From assembly GCF_004801315.1 (NCBI RefSeq), contig NZ_SSNW01000001.1, forward strand, positions 62,001-126,000: a stretch of 64,000 bases of DNA, read 5' to 3'. Under the pieces are notes generated by a model that was not told the DNA's origin, searched no databases, and worked only from the letters and a program-made list of their open reading frames with translations. The position numbers and the translations under genes were made by a program. Below, one piece after another: positions 47,369-61,477 of this stretch; within the stretch, counting starts at the first letter, position 1, and each line of letters starts with the position of its first letter. The DNA is from Deinococcus sp. Arct2-2 (GTDB taxonomy: Bacteria > Deinococcota > Deinococci > Deinococcales > Deinococcaceae).

Positions 47369-48511
47369 ATGACCACTACACTTCCTGACCGTCCCCTTAA
47401 ATCCGCTCCAGCACGCAGCCAGTCTCAGTTTGGGGTGGCTTGGTCGCAGTTTCGCAAGAACCGCCTCGCCAAAATCGGCGGTTTCATGCTGATCTTGCTG
47501 TATACGCTGGCCCTCTTCGCGCCGTTTATCGCGCCCGATGGCCTGTCCAACTACTCCACGTCCAATATCACGCGCTTTCACCCGCCCACACCGATTAGCA
47601 TCCGCGATCCGCAAACGGGCGGCCTGACGCGGCCTTTCGTGTATCAGTACGGCCAAAAACTGAACATGGATACGTTCGTCAACGAGTACAAGCCCACCAC
47701 CACCCGCTGTCCTATTTATTTTGGCGTGCGTGGCGATGAATACCGCGTGCTAGGCCTGTTTCCCGGCACTCTGCACCTGTTCGGCACCGGCACAGAAAAC
47801 CCTAACTGCAAGGTGTACCTGTTCGGCGGCGAGGCACTGGGCCGAGACCTGTTCACCCGCACCATCTACGCGTCCCAAATCTCGCTCACCATCGGCGTCG
47901 GCGCGGTGCTGATCTCAACGGTCATCGGCCTCCTGATGGGCGCAATGGCGGCCTTTTTCGGCGGCGTCGCGGATACCCTGATCATGCGCCTCGTCGAAGT
48001 GTTGGCGGCCATTCCCAGCCTGTTCTTGCTCATTTTGCTGCGCTCGGTGTTTCCGCAGGACATCAACCCGATTTTTGCGCTGTATATGATTCTGGGCCTC
48101 TTGGCCTTCATCGGTTGGGGGGGGTTGGCGCGGGTGGTGCGCGGGCAGATGCTCAGCGTGCGCGAGCAAGATTTCGTGTCGGCGGCGCAGGCCCTCGGCG
48201 CGGGCAATGGCCGGATCATGTGGCGGCACATGCTGCCCACCATGACCACCTACATCATCGTCACGCTCAGCCTGTCTATTCCCGGCTACATCCTGTTGGA
48301 ATCGGGCCTCAGCTTCCTCGGCATCGGCGCAGTGGAGCCGTATGTGTCGTGGGGCGGCCTGCTCAGTCAGGCGCAGGAAGGCGGCTTTGCCAGCATCACC
48401 CAGCGGCCTTGGGTACTTATTCCGGGCTTTTTCATCGTGTTTACCGTCATGTGTTACCAACTGTTGGGCGACGGTCTGCGCGACGCCTTCGATCCGCGCA
48501 AGCGCCAGTAA
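47369..48511 (+). CDS. Peptide ABC transporter permease (DppC/OppC type)
   Basis: A 380-residue membrane protein. The N-terminal OppC-type helix (RKNRLAKIGGFMLILLYTLALFAPFIAP) is followed by an outside loop of about 110 residues with two cysteines, longer than in E. coli DppC, and then the core domain with LGRDLFTRTIYASQISLTIGV and the EAA loop SAAQALGAGNGRIMWRHMLPT. It forms the other half of the peptide channel. The enlarged loop may be a substrate-docking feature. Confidence 0.9.
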   Translation: MTTTLPDRPLKSAPARSQSQFGVAWSQFRKNRLAKIGGFMLILLYTLALFAPFIAPDGLSNYSTSNITRFHPPTPISIRDPQTGGLTRPFVYQYGQKLNMDTFVNEYKPTTTRCPIYFGVRGDEYRVLGLFPGTLHLFGTGTENPNCKVYLFGGEALGRDLFTRTIYASQISLTIGVGAVLISTVIGLLMGAMAAFFGGVADTLIMRLVEVLAAIPSLFLLILLRSVFPQDINPIFALYMILGLLAFIGWGGLARVVRGQMLSVREQDFVSAAQALGAGNGRIMWRHMLPTMTTYIIVTLSLSIPGYILLESGLSFLGIGAVEPYVSWGGLLSQAQEGGFASITQRPWVLIPGFFIVFTVMCYQLLGDGLRDAFDPRKRQ

Positions 48512-48707
48512 AACTACAGTGAGTGGTCAGTGGGGAGTAGGAAGTGGAAAAAGCCTATGGTGGCTGCCTAATCTCTGCCCCTCTCACTTCTGAAAACACC
48601 GTCTAGATTACGGCAAATTCCGTGATCGATACCTTCCCAACACTTTCCCCCGCCGTTTTCCGTCCCTCTTCGCCATCCCCCGCCATGCTTGCCCCGGCAT
48701 TGGGTTG

Positions 48708-48713
48708 TATGAT
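48708..48713 (+). promoter_or_regulatory. Candidate -10 upstream of the peptide-transport ATPase genes
   Basis: TATGAT, 24 nt before ATG 48738. The 226-bp gap after the permease gene holds no other feature, so the two ATPase genes may also be transcribed independently. Confidence 0.35.
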
Positions 48714-48737
48714 GCACTTCATGTTTCAGGAGAAGAA

Positions 48738-49783
48738 ATGACCCATCAGGGTGAAGTTCTGCTGGCCGTCAACGGCCTCAAGACGTACTTCAACACCGAC
48801 GACGGAGTCGTCAAAAGTGTTGACGGCGTAACGTTCCACATCAACAAAGGCGAAACCCTCGCTGTGGTGGGAGAATCCGGCTCCGGCAAAAGCGTCACCA
48901 GCCTCAGCGTCATGCGCCTGATTCCGATGCCGCCCGGCAAAATCGTGGAAGGCGAGGTGTTGTTTACTGGCAAAGACGGCAAGCAAAAGAACCTCGTGAC
49001 CTTGCCCGAAGCCGAGATGCGTAAGATTCGCGGCAACGACATTTCCATGATTTTTCAGGAACCCATGACCAGCCTGAACCCGGTGTACACGGTGGGCGAT
49101 CAGATTGCCGAGGCGGTGATGCTGCACCAGAACAAGAATAAGAAAGACGCGATGGTGGTAGCCACCGATATGCTGCGGTTCGTGGGTATTCCGGCCCCCG
49201 AAAAGCGCGTCAACGAGTACCCGCACCAGTTGTCGGGCGGCATGCGTCAGCGCGTGATGATTGCGATGGCCCTGTCTTGCAAGCCCGCGCTCCTGATTGC
49301 CGACGAACCCACCACCGCCCTCGACGTGACCATTCAGGCCCAGATTCTGGACTTGATGCGCAAGCTGCAATCCGAAGTGGGCATGAGCATCTTGTTCATC
49401 ACGCACAACCTTGGCGTGGTGGCCGAAATGGCAGACCGCGTGGTGGTCATGTACGGCGGGCGCGTGGTAGAGGAAGGCGACGTGATCGAGATTTTCAAGG
49501 CTCCGCGCCATCCGTACACGATGGGCCTGCTGAACTCTATTCCGCGCCCCGGCGAGCATGTGCATATTCCCGGCCAACCCAAAGGCCGCCTAGAAGCCAT
49601 TCCCGGCAACGTGCCCAACCCGCTGAACTTGCCTGTAGGCTGCGCCTTCGAGCCGCGCTGCAAGTTTGCCGTGCCCGATTGCAGCAAGGCTGTGCCTGCC
49701 CTTGAGGACACCGGAGGCGGCCACATGGCCCGCTGCATTCGCTGGCGCGAGTTCGATCAGGCCCAGCAGCATGAGGTGAGCGC

Positions 49784-49787
<4 letters not shown>
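48738..49787 (+). CDS. Peptide ABC transporter ATPase (DppD/OppD type)
   Basis: A 349-residue ABC ATPase: Walker [30 protein letters not shown], signature LSGGMRQR, Walker [15 protein letters not shown], and the C-terminal OppD/F extension with a cysteine cluster ([15 protein letters not shown] ... ARCIRW), the type known to bind an Fe-S cluster in some relatives. AGGAG precedes ATG 48738; the frame extends 11 codons further upstream. It overlaps the next ATPase gene by 4 bp. Confidence 0.92.
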
Positions 49788-50815
<1,028 letters not shown>

Positions 50816-50833
50816 ATCTGCTTGACTTGACTG

Positions 50834-50857
50834 CCGCTCCTTCGGGGGCGGTTTTTT
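50834..50857 (+). terminator. UUCG-tetraloop Rho-independent terminator
   Basis: CCGCTCC-TTCG-GGGGCGG followed by TTTTTT. It ends the peptide transporter genes. The same design recurs at 52600-52622. Confidence 0.9.
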
Positions 50858-50914
50858 GCTGTTGTCTCTGCCTTGTTTGGGCAAAATTCAAAGGTGGCTT
50901 AGTGAATGACGGTG

Positions 50915-50974
50915 CCGAGTAAACCCCCAGTCTGCTTTGCAGCCAGCCTCCTTAAGGGGAGCGCAACAGCTTTT
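50915..50974. repeat. Family A repeat, CTGC-hairpin subtype, single
   Basis: AGTAAACCCCC-AGTCTGCTTTGCAGCCAGCC, then CCTTAAGGGGAGCGCAACAGC. It is one of three repeats packed into the gene-free stretch 50858-51258. Confidence 0.8.
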
Positions 50975-51007
50975 ATACGAAACTAAACTGAATCAGTAGG
51001 AACGCCG

Positions 51008-51068
51008 CTCGCACGCCCCCTCACCCCGCTGCTGTGCAGCGCCCCTCTCCCATGAGTGGAGAGGGAAA
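51008..51068. repeat. Family D repeat
   Basis: GCCCCCTCACCCCGCTGCTGTGCAGCGCCCCTCTCCCATGAGTGGAGAGGG-type sequence. It matches 39318-39372, with differing bases in the GCTG.TGTG.CAGC hairpin. Confidence 0.75.
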
Positions 51069-51101
51069 AGAGATGCACGAGACCCTTTTTAATTTCGTAT
51101 T

Positions 51102-51150
51102 GATCCTCCCCTTGAGGGGGGGCGTTGCGTGAGCGACGGGGGTTGATCTG
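51102..51150. repeat. Family A repeat, GTTGC-hairpin subtype
   Basis: CTCCCCTTGAGGGGGGG, then CGTTGC-GTGA-GCGACG, with one mismatch in the second stem, and GGGG-TTGATC. Confidence 0.75.
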
Positions 51151-51258
51151 TCAAGCGTTCAAAGTGTTTAGGGGCTAGCCCTCTTGCTCATTTCCGCATT
51201 CCCAATCAGGTGAATCATGGCATGGTAGAGCGTGCGACTTTCAAAGACTTTCCGGCAA

Positions 51259-52575
51259 ATGAAATTGAAACTGGGACTCATCACAGCGGCAGTTGCTCTG
51301 GCATCGGCGGCTCTGACCTCGGCGGCGCAGACGACCTCCTTGCGGCTGTATCCCAGCTTTGCCGAAGTGCAGGAACCCGTCAGCGCGGCCAGCACCAGCT
51401 TCAGCGTTTCGTTGTCGCCAGCGGTCTGGGCGGGCATCATTCCCGGCACGGTCAACTTGCGCGGCCTCGCCTTCAGCAGCGCGGTTCAGGGCCAAGACCC
51501 CGCGTGGCTTAGTCGCTGGGAAGGCAAAATCGTGACCCTCAGAACTGGCGCAGCGGGGGAGAAGGCCGAACCTGTGACGCTGATCCGGGCCGCCGACCTG
51601 ACCGTAAGAGACGCGGCTGGAGAGTTTCGCCGGGTCACGTTGGCACAACTCAGCTTCTCCGAATTGCCGCCGCTGAACGCCGAAGCCGCTACGCCAACAC
51701 TGACCTTCGCCTTGCCCCAACCGGGAACGGGAACGCTGTCGTACCTCACTCGCGCCCTAAGTTGGATGCCCCGCTACACACTCAATATCGTTGGGATTGG
51801 GGCGGCAGCAAAGGCCGACCTGAGTGCGCTGGCCGACATCCGCAACGGCACAGATGGGGTGGTGCAGGCTCCGGGGGCCGAACTGTTTGCCGGAGATGTG
51901 CGGCTGTCAGTGCCGTTTGAGATGAACGGTCTCGTGGGGAGAGTCGGGACGCTGACGAGTGGGGGAGGTGCAGCCGATGCTTCCTTCCAGAACATCGTTT
52001 CTCAGGGTGAATTGGGCGGCCTGTACCGTTTTGCGCTGACCCAGCCGCTTGTGTTGCCTGCCAAAAGCACAGTCACACTGCCGTTTCTGAAGCCTGCCCT
52101 CACTACTTTTCAGCCATTGTCCCGCCTGAACACAGGGTTTCAGTCCAACGACTCTGAAGGCATCCTGCAACGTGCTTACCGCCTGAAGGCCGATCAACGC
52201 CTGCCCGCTGGCGTGGTCAGTGTGCTGGAAGAAGACCGCCTGACCGGGCAAGCTAATATCGGCGACTTGGCAAAAGACACGGAGTTTATTTTGGAGTTGG
52301 GCGCAGACCCAGACGTGCGTTATACCTGCACAGTGGTTCTTCAGAACGTGCAGCGCGGGCTGTTGGGTGGGGGTAGCCGCACCTACCGCGTCACTTACAC
52401 CCTGCGAAACGAGCAAGCCCAGCCGAGGCGGGCCGAAGTACGTGAGCAGGTGTACGGCACTCAGGTAGTGCTAGACAGCAAAACCACAGCGGGTTCGGCC
52501 ACCGCCGTCCTTCTCTTTGACTTGCTCGCTGGAGGTAGCCTTTCCAAGTCGTATACCGTGGAGTTGCCGCAGTAA
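51259..52575 (+). CDS. Exported DUF4139-like protein, copy 1
   Basis: A 438-residue exported protein with a signal peptide (KLKLGLITAAVALASAALTSAAQ). It is a clear paralogue of 54415-55704: both share LRLYPSF.EV, SLTLI-type VTLIRAADL, GTLSYLTRA..W.PR.TL, LSALADIRNGT, LPFL.P.LT.F and GADPDVRYT. The pattern matches the DUF4139 beta-domain found in uncharacterised exported proteins. GTG 51232 is another possible start, but only ATG 51259 gives a clean signal peptide. The two copies flank an LGFP protein, suggesting a linked envelope role. Confidence 0.7.
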   Translation: MKLKLGLITAAVALASAALTSAAQTTSLRLYPSFAEVQEPVSAASTSFSVSLSPAVWAGIIPGTVNLRGLAFSSAVQGQDPAWLSRWEGKIVTLRTGAAGEKAEPVTLIRAADLTVRDAAGEFRRVTLAQLSFSELPPLNAEAATPTLTFALPQPGTGTLSYLTRALSWMPRYTLNIVGIGAAAKADLSALADIRNGTDGVVQAPGAELFAGDVRLSVPFEMNGLVGRVGTLTSGGGAADASFQNIVSQGELGGLYRFALTQPLVLPAKSTVTLPFLKPALTTFQPLSRLNTGFQSNDSEGILQRAYRLKADQRLPAGVVSVLEEDRLTGQANIGDLAKDTEFILELGADPDVRYTCTVVLQNVQRGLLGGGSRTYRVTYTLRNEQAQPRRAEVREQVYGTQVVLDSKTTAGSATAVLLFDLLAGGSLSKSYTVELPQ

Positions 52576-52599
52576 TCCGGAGTCCGACTTGAATCTCAG

Positions 52600-52622
52600 C
52601 CGCCTCTTCGGGGGCGGTTTTT
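52600..52622 (+). terminator. UUCG-tetraloop Rho-independent terminator
   Basis: CCGCCTC-TTCG-GGGGCGG followed by TTTTT, 25 nt after the DUF4139-like stop codon. It is nearly identical to the one at 50834. Confidence 0.9.
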
Positions 52623-52734
52623 GCTGTGCTGCCGCCGATCATGCCGTGATCATGCGCTCAGGCTTACAACGGGCTTGCGGGTCAGTCTTATTCTCGTTTC
52701 TTATTCCGAGGCGGGCCGCGCACTGGGAGAGCGT

Positions 52735-54171
52735 ATGCAAAACAGGGTGACGTACACGGTCAGCATGAACATTACGGACGACGAAACCTTTGGCAGCAAC
52801 GAGCACGCCAGCATCAACCGGGGCGGGACGCTGGTGCTGGACGCGGGCACGCCGCAGCGCGAAGACCTGACCATCGGCAAATGCGGCGGCGAAGTGCGGG
52901 TAGAACTGCGCGTGACTTACCGCCAGCAGGCCGGGGGCGCGGTGAACGTGATGGGCAAAGCGCTGCTGTACGAGGGCACCAGCGAGAATACGGGCGATCT
53001 GGACGGACGGGCCGAGTTCAGCGGCGTGGTGAACAGTGGGCAGGGCCGTACCTTCAGCCTGCGCGTCCGCAACACCGACGAGGGCGGCGATTTTGCCGAT
53101 ATGACGGTCACGGTGAACAATCTGGCCCTCAGCGAAAACGATCCCTGCGCCAACATAGAAGCCAAAGCAGCGGCGCTGGGCGCAGGCTTTACAGGTGCGG
53201 CGGTATCGGGCTGCGAGGTGGTGCGCGGGGGCCACCGCAGGCGCTACCAGAACTGCGACATCTCCTATTCGCCGTCCACCGGAGCGCACGAAGTTCATGG
53301 CGATATTCGGCGCAAATACGACACCAAAGGCGGCCCCGACAGTGACCTGGCCTTGCCCGCCACCGACGAAACCACCGCGCCCGACAGCGTAGGCCGTTAC
53401 AACCATTTCAGCGGCAACGGCAGCATTTATTGGCATCCCCGCACCGGCCCGATGGAAGTCCGGGGCGGCATCCGCGCACGCTGGGCACAAACCGGCTGGG
53501 AGCGCGGCGCATACGGCTATCCCACCAGCGACGAACTGAACATCAACCAAAGTCCGTGGCAGTGGTATAGCGATTTCCAAAACGGTGTGATCTTTTTTGA
53601 GGGGAACGCGGTGGTAGAACCGGCGACGGCCAGCCTCAGCGGAGCGGGCGTACTGGCTGCCTTCGACGCTGCCTTCCGTAGCCGTACAGCCGGTGACGCC
53701 CGTGTGCAAATCGATTCGGTGGTGGTGGTGGGGGTCAGCGACACCAACTACGATTTCACCCGCAGCGGCAACCGCGTCGTCACCTACCGCGTGTCGGGCG
53801 AGATCAGCAGCGGGCATTGGTACATTCCCGATCCCGATTTCGAGGTCACGATTCCGGTGCAGTTTGCCGCCACCCCGCAACCCGACGCCCGCCGCGAAGT
53901 CACCTTGCTGGCGCGGCAAGCAGGCGTGATCCACATTCATGTCAGCAACTTTGCCGGAATAGGCGTGGGAGACGTAGCAACCGCGCTCCGTGACAAACTG
54001 GCGGCCATTTTCAACGCCCCGATTCGGTTGGGCAACGTGCCTGCCGCCGCTGGTCTGCTCAGTTTCAAGGTCATGAAAGACGGCGGCCTCACACTGTATT
54101 TCCGCCCCGACTTGGCAGGCCGCTTTGCGGCGGTGGCGGCACAGGGGATGCTGGACAATATTCAGATTTGA
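52735..54171 (+). CDS. LGFP-repeat protein
   Basis: A 478-residue protein. The first ~140 residues are beta-rich with a pair of cysteines (CGGEVRVELRVTY). LGFP-type repeats follow: HEVHGDIRRKYDTKGGPDSDL (about 185-210), a bridging YNHFSGNGSIYWHPRTGP and MEVRGGIRARWAQTGWERGAYGYPTSDE (about 238-268). A C-terminal region of ~190 residues has no recognised motif. LGFP repeats usually bind cell-envelope polymers. No signal peptide is seen from ATG 52735 (GGGAG ribosome site 5-6 nt upstream), so its route to the envelope is unclear. Confidence 0.7.
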   Translation: MQNRVTYTVSMNITDDETFGSNEHASINRGGTLVLDAGTPQREDLTIGKCGGEVRVELRVTYRQQAGGAVNVMGKALLYEGTSENTGDLDGRAEFSGVVNSGQGRTFSLRVRNTDEGGDFADMTVTVNNLALSENDPCANIEAKAAALGAGFTGAAVSGCEVVRGGHRRRYQNCDISYSPSTGAHEVHGDIRRKYDTKGGPDSDLALPATDETTAPDSVGRYNHFSGNGSIYWHPRTGPMEVRGGIRARWAQTGWERGAYGYPTSDELNINQSPWQWYSDFQNGVIFFEGNAVVEPATASLSGAGVLAAFDAAFRSRTAGDARVQIDSVVVVGVSDTNYDFTRSGNRVVTYRVSGEISSGHWYIPDPDFEVTIPVQFAATPQPDARREVTLLARQAGVIHIHVSNFAGIGVGDVATALRDKLAAIFNAPIRLGNVPAAAGLLSFKVMKDGGLTLYFRPDLAGRFAAVAAQGMLDNIQI

Positions 54172-54202
54172 CAGCATTCAGAGTTGACAGCGCAGCAGAC
54201 AT

Positions 54203-54263
54203 GGGCCTGCACCGGACAGACATTCAGGGCCGCCCGCTCTGGATGTCCGTTTGGTGCAGGCCC
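54203..54263 (+). terminator. Long interrupted hairpin after the LGFP gene
   Basis: GGGCCTGCACC (54203-54213) pairs perfectly with 54253-54263; inside, GGACA (54214-54218) pairs with TGTCC (54244-54248). GCTTTCT follows. It probably separates the LGFP gene from the next gene. Confidence 0.7.
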
Positions 54264-54414
54264 GCTTTCTCTGGCTCCGACGGGGGTAAGCCAAAATATA
54301 GAACTCACCTTTCTGGCGTGATGTACGGCGTTTTATGTTTCCCATCCCCGAAGCTGTCGCCCGTCTGACTGGCCCTCTCACATCTCATATTCGGAGCGGC
54401 GTAAGGATAAGACT

Positions 54415-55704
54415 ATGAAACCCAATCTACCCTACAGTCTGATGATGGCACTGGCTCTTGCAACTGGTTCGGCTTCTGCCGCCGATCTCCGTATTTACCC
54501 CAGCTTTTCGGAAGTGCGCGAAACCGTGAAGGCGACTGGAACCACCCTCGGCGTGAATTTGCCGCAGGAGACGTGGAATAGCGTGATTCCCGGCTCGCTG
54601 GACTTGGACGGCGTGGCGTTTTCCAGCGCCGTGCAAAAGCAGGAAGCCAACTGGCTCACCAGTTTGGAGGGCAAACCCGTGTTCCTGCGAACGGGCGACA
54701 AAATAGAAACGGTGACGCTGATCCGCGCCCGCGATCTGTTGATTAAAGACGCGCAGGGCCGTTACCGCAACGTGCCCTACAGCGACCTCAGCTTCACCAA
54801 TCTGCCCCCGCTGAACCCGCAGTCGCCCACGCAAACGCTGACCTACACGGTTCCCAGCGGCGCAACGGGAACTTTAAGCTACCTCACGCGGGCCGTCACT
54901 TGGTCGCCGCGCTTTACCCTGAAAGCTAGTAGTGCCGGGGCGCAACTGTCCGCGTTGGCCGATATCCGCAATGGCACCGAGTTGCCTTACAACGTGCAAA
55001 ACACCGAACTGTATGCCGGAGACGTGGAAGTGCAGGACGGCCAGCCGATGCCTGCCGCGCCGATTATGCAGATGCGGGCCGAAGCGGCCTCTGCCGACTT
55101 CGCCGCTCCCAAAGTCAACACAGTGGGCGAACTGCGCGGCCTGACCCGCTACGACTTGTCGGCTCCGTTTACCTTGCCCGCCAGCAGCATGGTCACTCTG
55201 CCCTTCCTGACGCCCAAGCTGACCAGTTTCGAGCGCTACGCGGGCCTGAATACCTACTTCAATACCGAAACCAGCAAGGGCACCATGAGCCGCTTTTACC
55301 GCTTCAAGGCCGATGAGCGCCTTCCCAGCGGCAGCTTGACCGTGCGCGAAGATGGCCGCATCGTGGGCCAAACCACCATCCCCGAAACGGGCAAGGGCGC
55401 AGACATAGAATTTAGCCTCGGCAACGATCCAGACGTGCGCTACACCCGCAGCGTGGAAACGCAGAACCAGCAAAAAGACAGCAAAGGCAACGTGACCCGC
55501 ACCACCTACCGCGTGACCTACGCCTTCGAGAGCAGCAAAGACCGCGTGATCCGCGCCGAGGTGACTGAACGCGCCGGGGGCCGCCGAATCATCATCGACA
55601 CTGCCCCAGCCGTGCAAAATCAGGGTGTGGCGAACCTGCGCGTAGATGTGCCCGCGAATGGCAAGGCGAGTAAGAGCTTTGTGTTGGTGATCGATAATTC
55701 TTGA
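54415..55704 (+). CDS. Exported DUF4139-like protein, copy 2
   Basis: A 429-residue exported protein with a signal peptide (NLPYSLMMALALATGSASA) starting at ATG 54415, preceded by GTAAGGATAAGACT. It shares the full length and order of motifs with the protein at 51259 (DLRIYPSFSEV, GVAFSSAVQ, VTLIRARDLL, LPPLNPQSPTQTLTY, GTLSYLTRAVTWSPRFTLK, LSALADIRNGTE, LTVREDGRIVG, DPDVRYTRSV). Compared with copy 1 it lacks cysteines and has a longer middle loop. Function unknown. Confidence 0.72.
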   Translation: MKPNLPYSLMMALALATGSASAADLRIYPSFSEVRETVKATGTTLGVNLPQETWNSVIPGSLDLDGVAFSSAVQKQEANWLTSLEGKPVFLRTGDKIETVTLIRARDLLIKDAQGRYRNVPYSDLSFTNLPPLNPQSPTQTLTYTVPSGATGTLSYLTRAVTWSPRFTLKASSAGAQLSALADIRNGTELPYNVQNTELYAGDVEVQDGQPMPAAPIMQMRAEAASADFAAPKVNTVGELRGLTRYDLSAPFTLPASSMVTLPFLTPKLTSFERYAGLNTYFNTETSKGTMSRFYRFKADERLPSGSLTVREDGRIVGQTTIPETGKGADIEFSLGNDPDVRYTRSVETQNQQKDSKGNVTRTTYRVTYAFESSKDRVIRAEVTERAGGRRIIIDTAPAVQNQGVANLRVDVPANGKASKSFVLVIDNS

Positions 55705-55771
55705 GGGATCGTGGAGCGTGGGAGAAGATAGGGGCTTGAACAGTTCCACCGCTCGCTGAGCCACAACCGAA

Positions 55772-55804
55772 GAAAAGGGCCGTCTATTCCGACTGGCCCT
55801 TTTC
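55772..55804. terminator. Bidirectional terminator between DUF4139 copy 2 and metF
   Basis: GAAAAGGGCC (55772-55781) pairs with GGCCCTTTTC (55795-55804) around a 13-nt loop. Both strands carry a short U-run in the stem base, suiting the convergent genes. Confidence 0.8.
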
Positions 55805-55859
55805 GCTGTTTCCACGATCTACTCACCACCTTCTACGTTCGGGCGGTGTCGTTCCGCCC

Positions 55860-56629
55860 CTAAACAATTCCTTCCAAATAGTCGCGCGCATCGGCCCGCA
55901 CTGGCATAAAATACACGTGCTGGGCGCGTTCGCGGGCAAAGTGTAGGGCGGCGGCGGCAAAAGTACGGTTCCACTCCAACGTCGGTTCGAAGCTGCGGGG
56001 AAACACGGCGTGGTTTCTGGCCCGCCAATAGTTCAGGGTTTGCTCGGTGGTCACGGTGGTCGCGCCCCACCACACGTCCGCGCCTTCTGGCATCAGATCG
56101 GCGTAGGCGTCCATCAAGCGCAGATCGAAAAAAGGCTGGGTAAAAAAGCCCACCGCGCCCGCGTCCAGCTTGCGCTCTAGGTAATCGCGCTCACGGGCAA
56201 AGCTTTGACGGTACGGATCAAGGCCCGCATACACTCGCACGTCCGGTAACTCGCGCCGGAAGCGGCGAATCACGTCTACAGCGTCCACGTCGTACACTTT
56301 GGCACTCATATCAGCGGGCGCGTCTCCGGTAATAATCAGCACTTCGGTGATGCCGTGCGCGGCCAGTGTGTCCAGCATCGGCAACGGCTCGCGCGGATTG
56401 ATGTCCACCGCCCGGATATGCGGAATAGCCCGGTGGTGAGGCCGCGCCATCGCACAGCCCATCCAAGAGCGGGTAGAAAACCGGGGAAAATCGGGAATGT
56501 TGATGGTGTCTATGCCCGGCAAATGCTCCCGCACCATCTCCAATTCGGCCCGCAGGCCAGAGCGGGAACGCGGAACAAGTTCGATGGAGACGCGGGTTTG
56601 GGGCGCGGCCCCAGTCGCAAAACTTTGGC

Positions 56630-56633
<4 letters not shown>
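55860..56633 (-). CDS. metF: Methylenetetrahydrofolate reductase-like protein
   Basis: A 257-residue TIM-barrel protein. Family marks are SIELVPRS (the usual E-F/Y-x-P region, with Glu kept), [44 protein letters not shown], and [13 protein letters not shown]. It is about 30 residues shorter than typical MetF and lacks the common P-P-K stretch. Overlap with the stop of metH by 4 bp makes its role in supplying 5-methyl-THF to MetH very likely. The shared message begins at a SAM-I riboswitch. Confidence 0.8.
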
Positions 56634-60439
<3,806 letters not shown>

Positions 60440-60559
60440 CCTCATCACCTCTGCACATCCCCTGCGGGACAGCTCTGGCAGGTCGGCTGTGTGCGCCGCC
60501 CGCGTCTATAGCGTTTGCGCTCTATTTGCGCCGCCTCTGGGCCATCTGCTCGCCGCCGC

Positions 60560-60681
60560 GCCATCGTCGGCACTGCTTGGCGGTCAAGCCTTTCTATTTG
60601 GGGCACCGAATACCGTGATGAAGGCCGGTTGCCGCGCCGTCTACGGGCAGAAAAAGTCCCTCGGGCGCTCTGTGAGATGGC
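60560..60681 (-). ncRNA. SAM-I (S-box) riboswitch
   Basis: On the minus strand the aptamer has P1 strands GCCATC (60681-60676) and GATGGC (60565-60560) and the core conserved blocks GAGGGAC (60662-60656), GCGGCAACCGG (60635-60625) and GGTGCC (60607-60602), in the SAM-I order. It controls metH-metF by S-adenosylmethionine, the end product of the methionine pathway. The spacing to the start codon (about 120 nt) leaves room for an expression platform. No U-run terminator is evident, so control may be translational. Confidence 0.85.
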
Positions 60682-60705
60682 CGTGCGGGAGGCACGACGC
60701 CCAGC

Positions 60706-60734
60706 AGTTTAGCGCGGCGCGGGCAGGACAAAAG
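60706..60734 (-). promoter_or_regulatory. Promoter of the metH-metF transcript
   Basis: On the minus strand CTTTTG (60734-60729), 17-bp spacer, TAAACT (60711-60706). Transcription would begin about 20 nt before the riboswitch P1. Confidence 0.5.
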
Positions 60735-60797
60735 AGCATGGGTCAGACAGGTTGGGTAACGTCGGGTGGATGCCGATTTGATACGTAGCTAGAGTTG

Positions 60798-60975
60798 AGC
60801 CTCGTGTAAACCCCCCAGTCTGCTCCGCAGCCAGCCCCCTTAAGGGGAGCGCAAAAGCTTGTGTCCTCCCCTCTAAGGGGGGGCGTTGCGCCAGCAACGG
60901 GGGGGTTCACCTTGCCAGTCAGATTGAACTCGCCCGTAACCCCCAGTCTGATCATGGCCTGATCATGCCCCCTGC
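60798..60975. repeat. Family A inverted dimer plus a third partial copy
   Basis: 60798-60858 is the CTGC subtype (inverse), 60864-60914 the GTTGC subtype (CGTTGC-GCCA-GCAACG). 60930-60975 is a divergent extra copy (GTAACCCCCAGTCTGATCATGG...). Together they fill the spacer between the metH promoter and the next plus-strand gene. Confidence 0.8.
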
Positions 60976-61066
60976 TGATGATGGGTTCAGGCGCGGGCCA
61001 AGCGGAAGCGGCCACTACAGATGGCACGGCAGGCACGGGCCGAGTTCAGACATTGGAGGAATTGCC

Positions 61067-61384
61067 ATGACCGCATCCATCACCCCAGCATCCAGCCCTT
61101 CACCCACCCCAGCACCTACACAGTCCCACCCATCCGACACCCTGCACGACATCAAAACGCTGACCCGTGAAGTGCGTGCCTTGCGCCTCAGCCTGCGCGA
61201 ACTGGCGGCCTCCGATTCGCTGGAGCGCCTGCTGAAACTCATTCCGCGCCCCGGCTGGACAACGCCCGCCGAATTTGAGTTGGTGCGCGGCAGTGTGGCC
61301 CACATGCAGGCCCAAGTGGACGCGCTGCACAGCTTCCAACGCACGGTACTGAAGGGAAGTGAATTGGTGGGGCGGGGGCGTTAA
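61067..61384 (+). CDS. Small helical hypothetical protein
   Basis: A 105-residue soluble protein: a Ser/Pro/Thr-rich N-terminal ~25 residues, then a helical, amphipathic region (LHDIKTLTREVRALRLSLRELAASDSLERLLKLIP) likely to form a coiled coil. GGAGG 7-8 nt before ATG 61067 fixes the start; the frame is open 34 codons further, through repeat DNA. No family was recognised. It precedes the VWA lipoprotein gene by 93 bp, possibly in one transcript. Confidence 0.6.
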   Translation: MTASITPASSPSPTPAPTQSHPSDTLHDIKTLTREVRALRLSLRELAASDSLERLLKLIPRPGWTTPAEFELVRGSVAHMQAQVDALHSFQRTVLKGSELVGRGR

Positions 61385-61477
61385 ACGGCTGGGCACGTTG
61401 CTGTAACGGGTGACGTGAAAGATGGCCTTAGAGTTTATGAACAATTGGCCCTTCTCAAGCTTTCCGGAGGTTTTACC

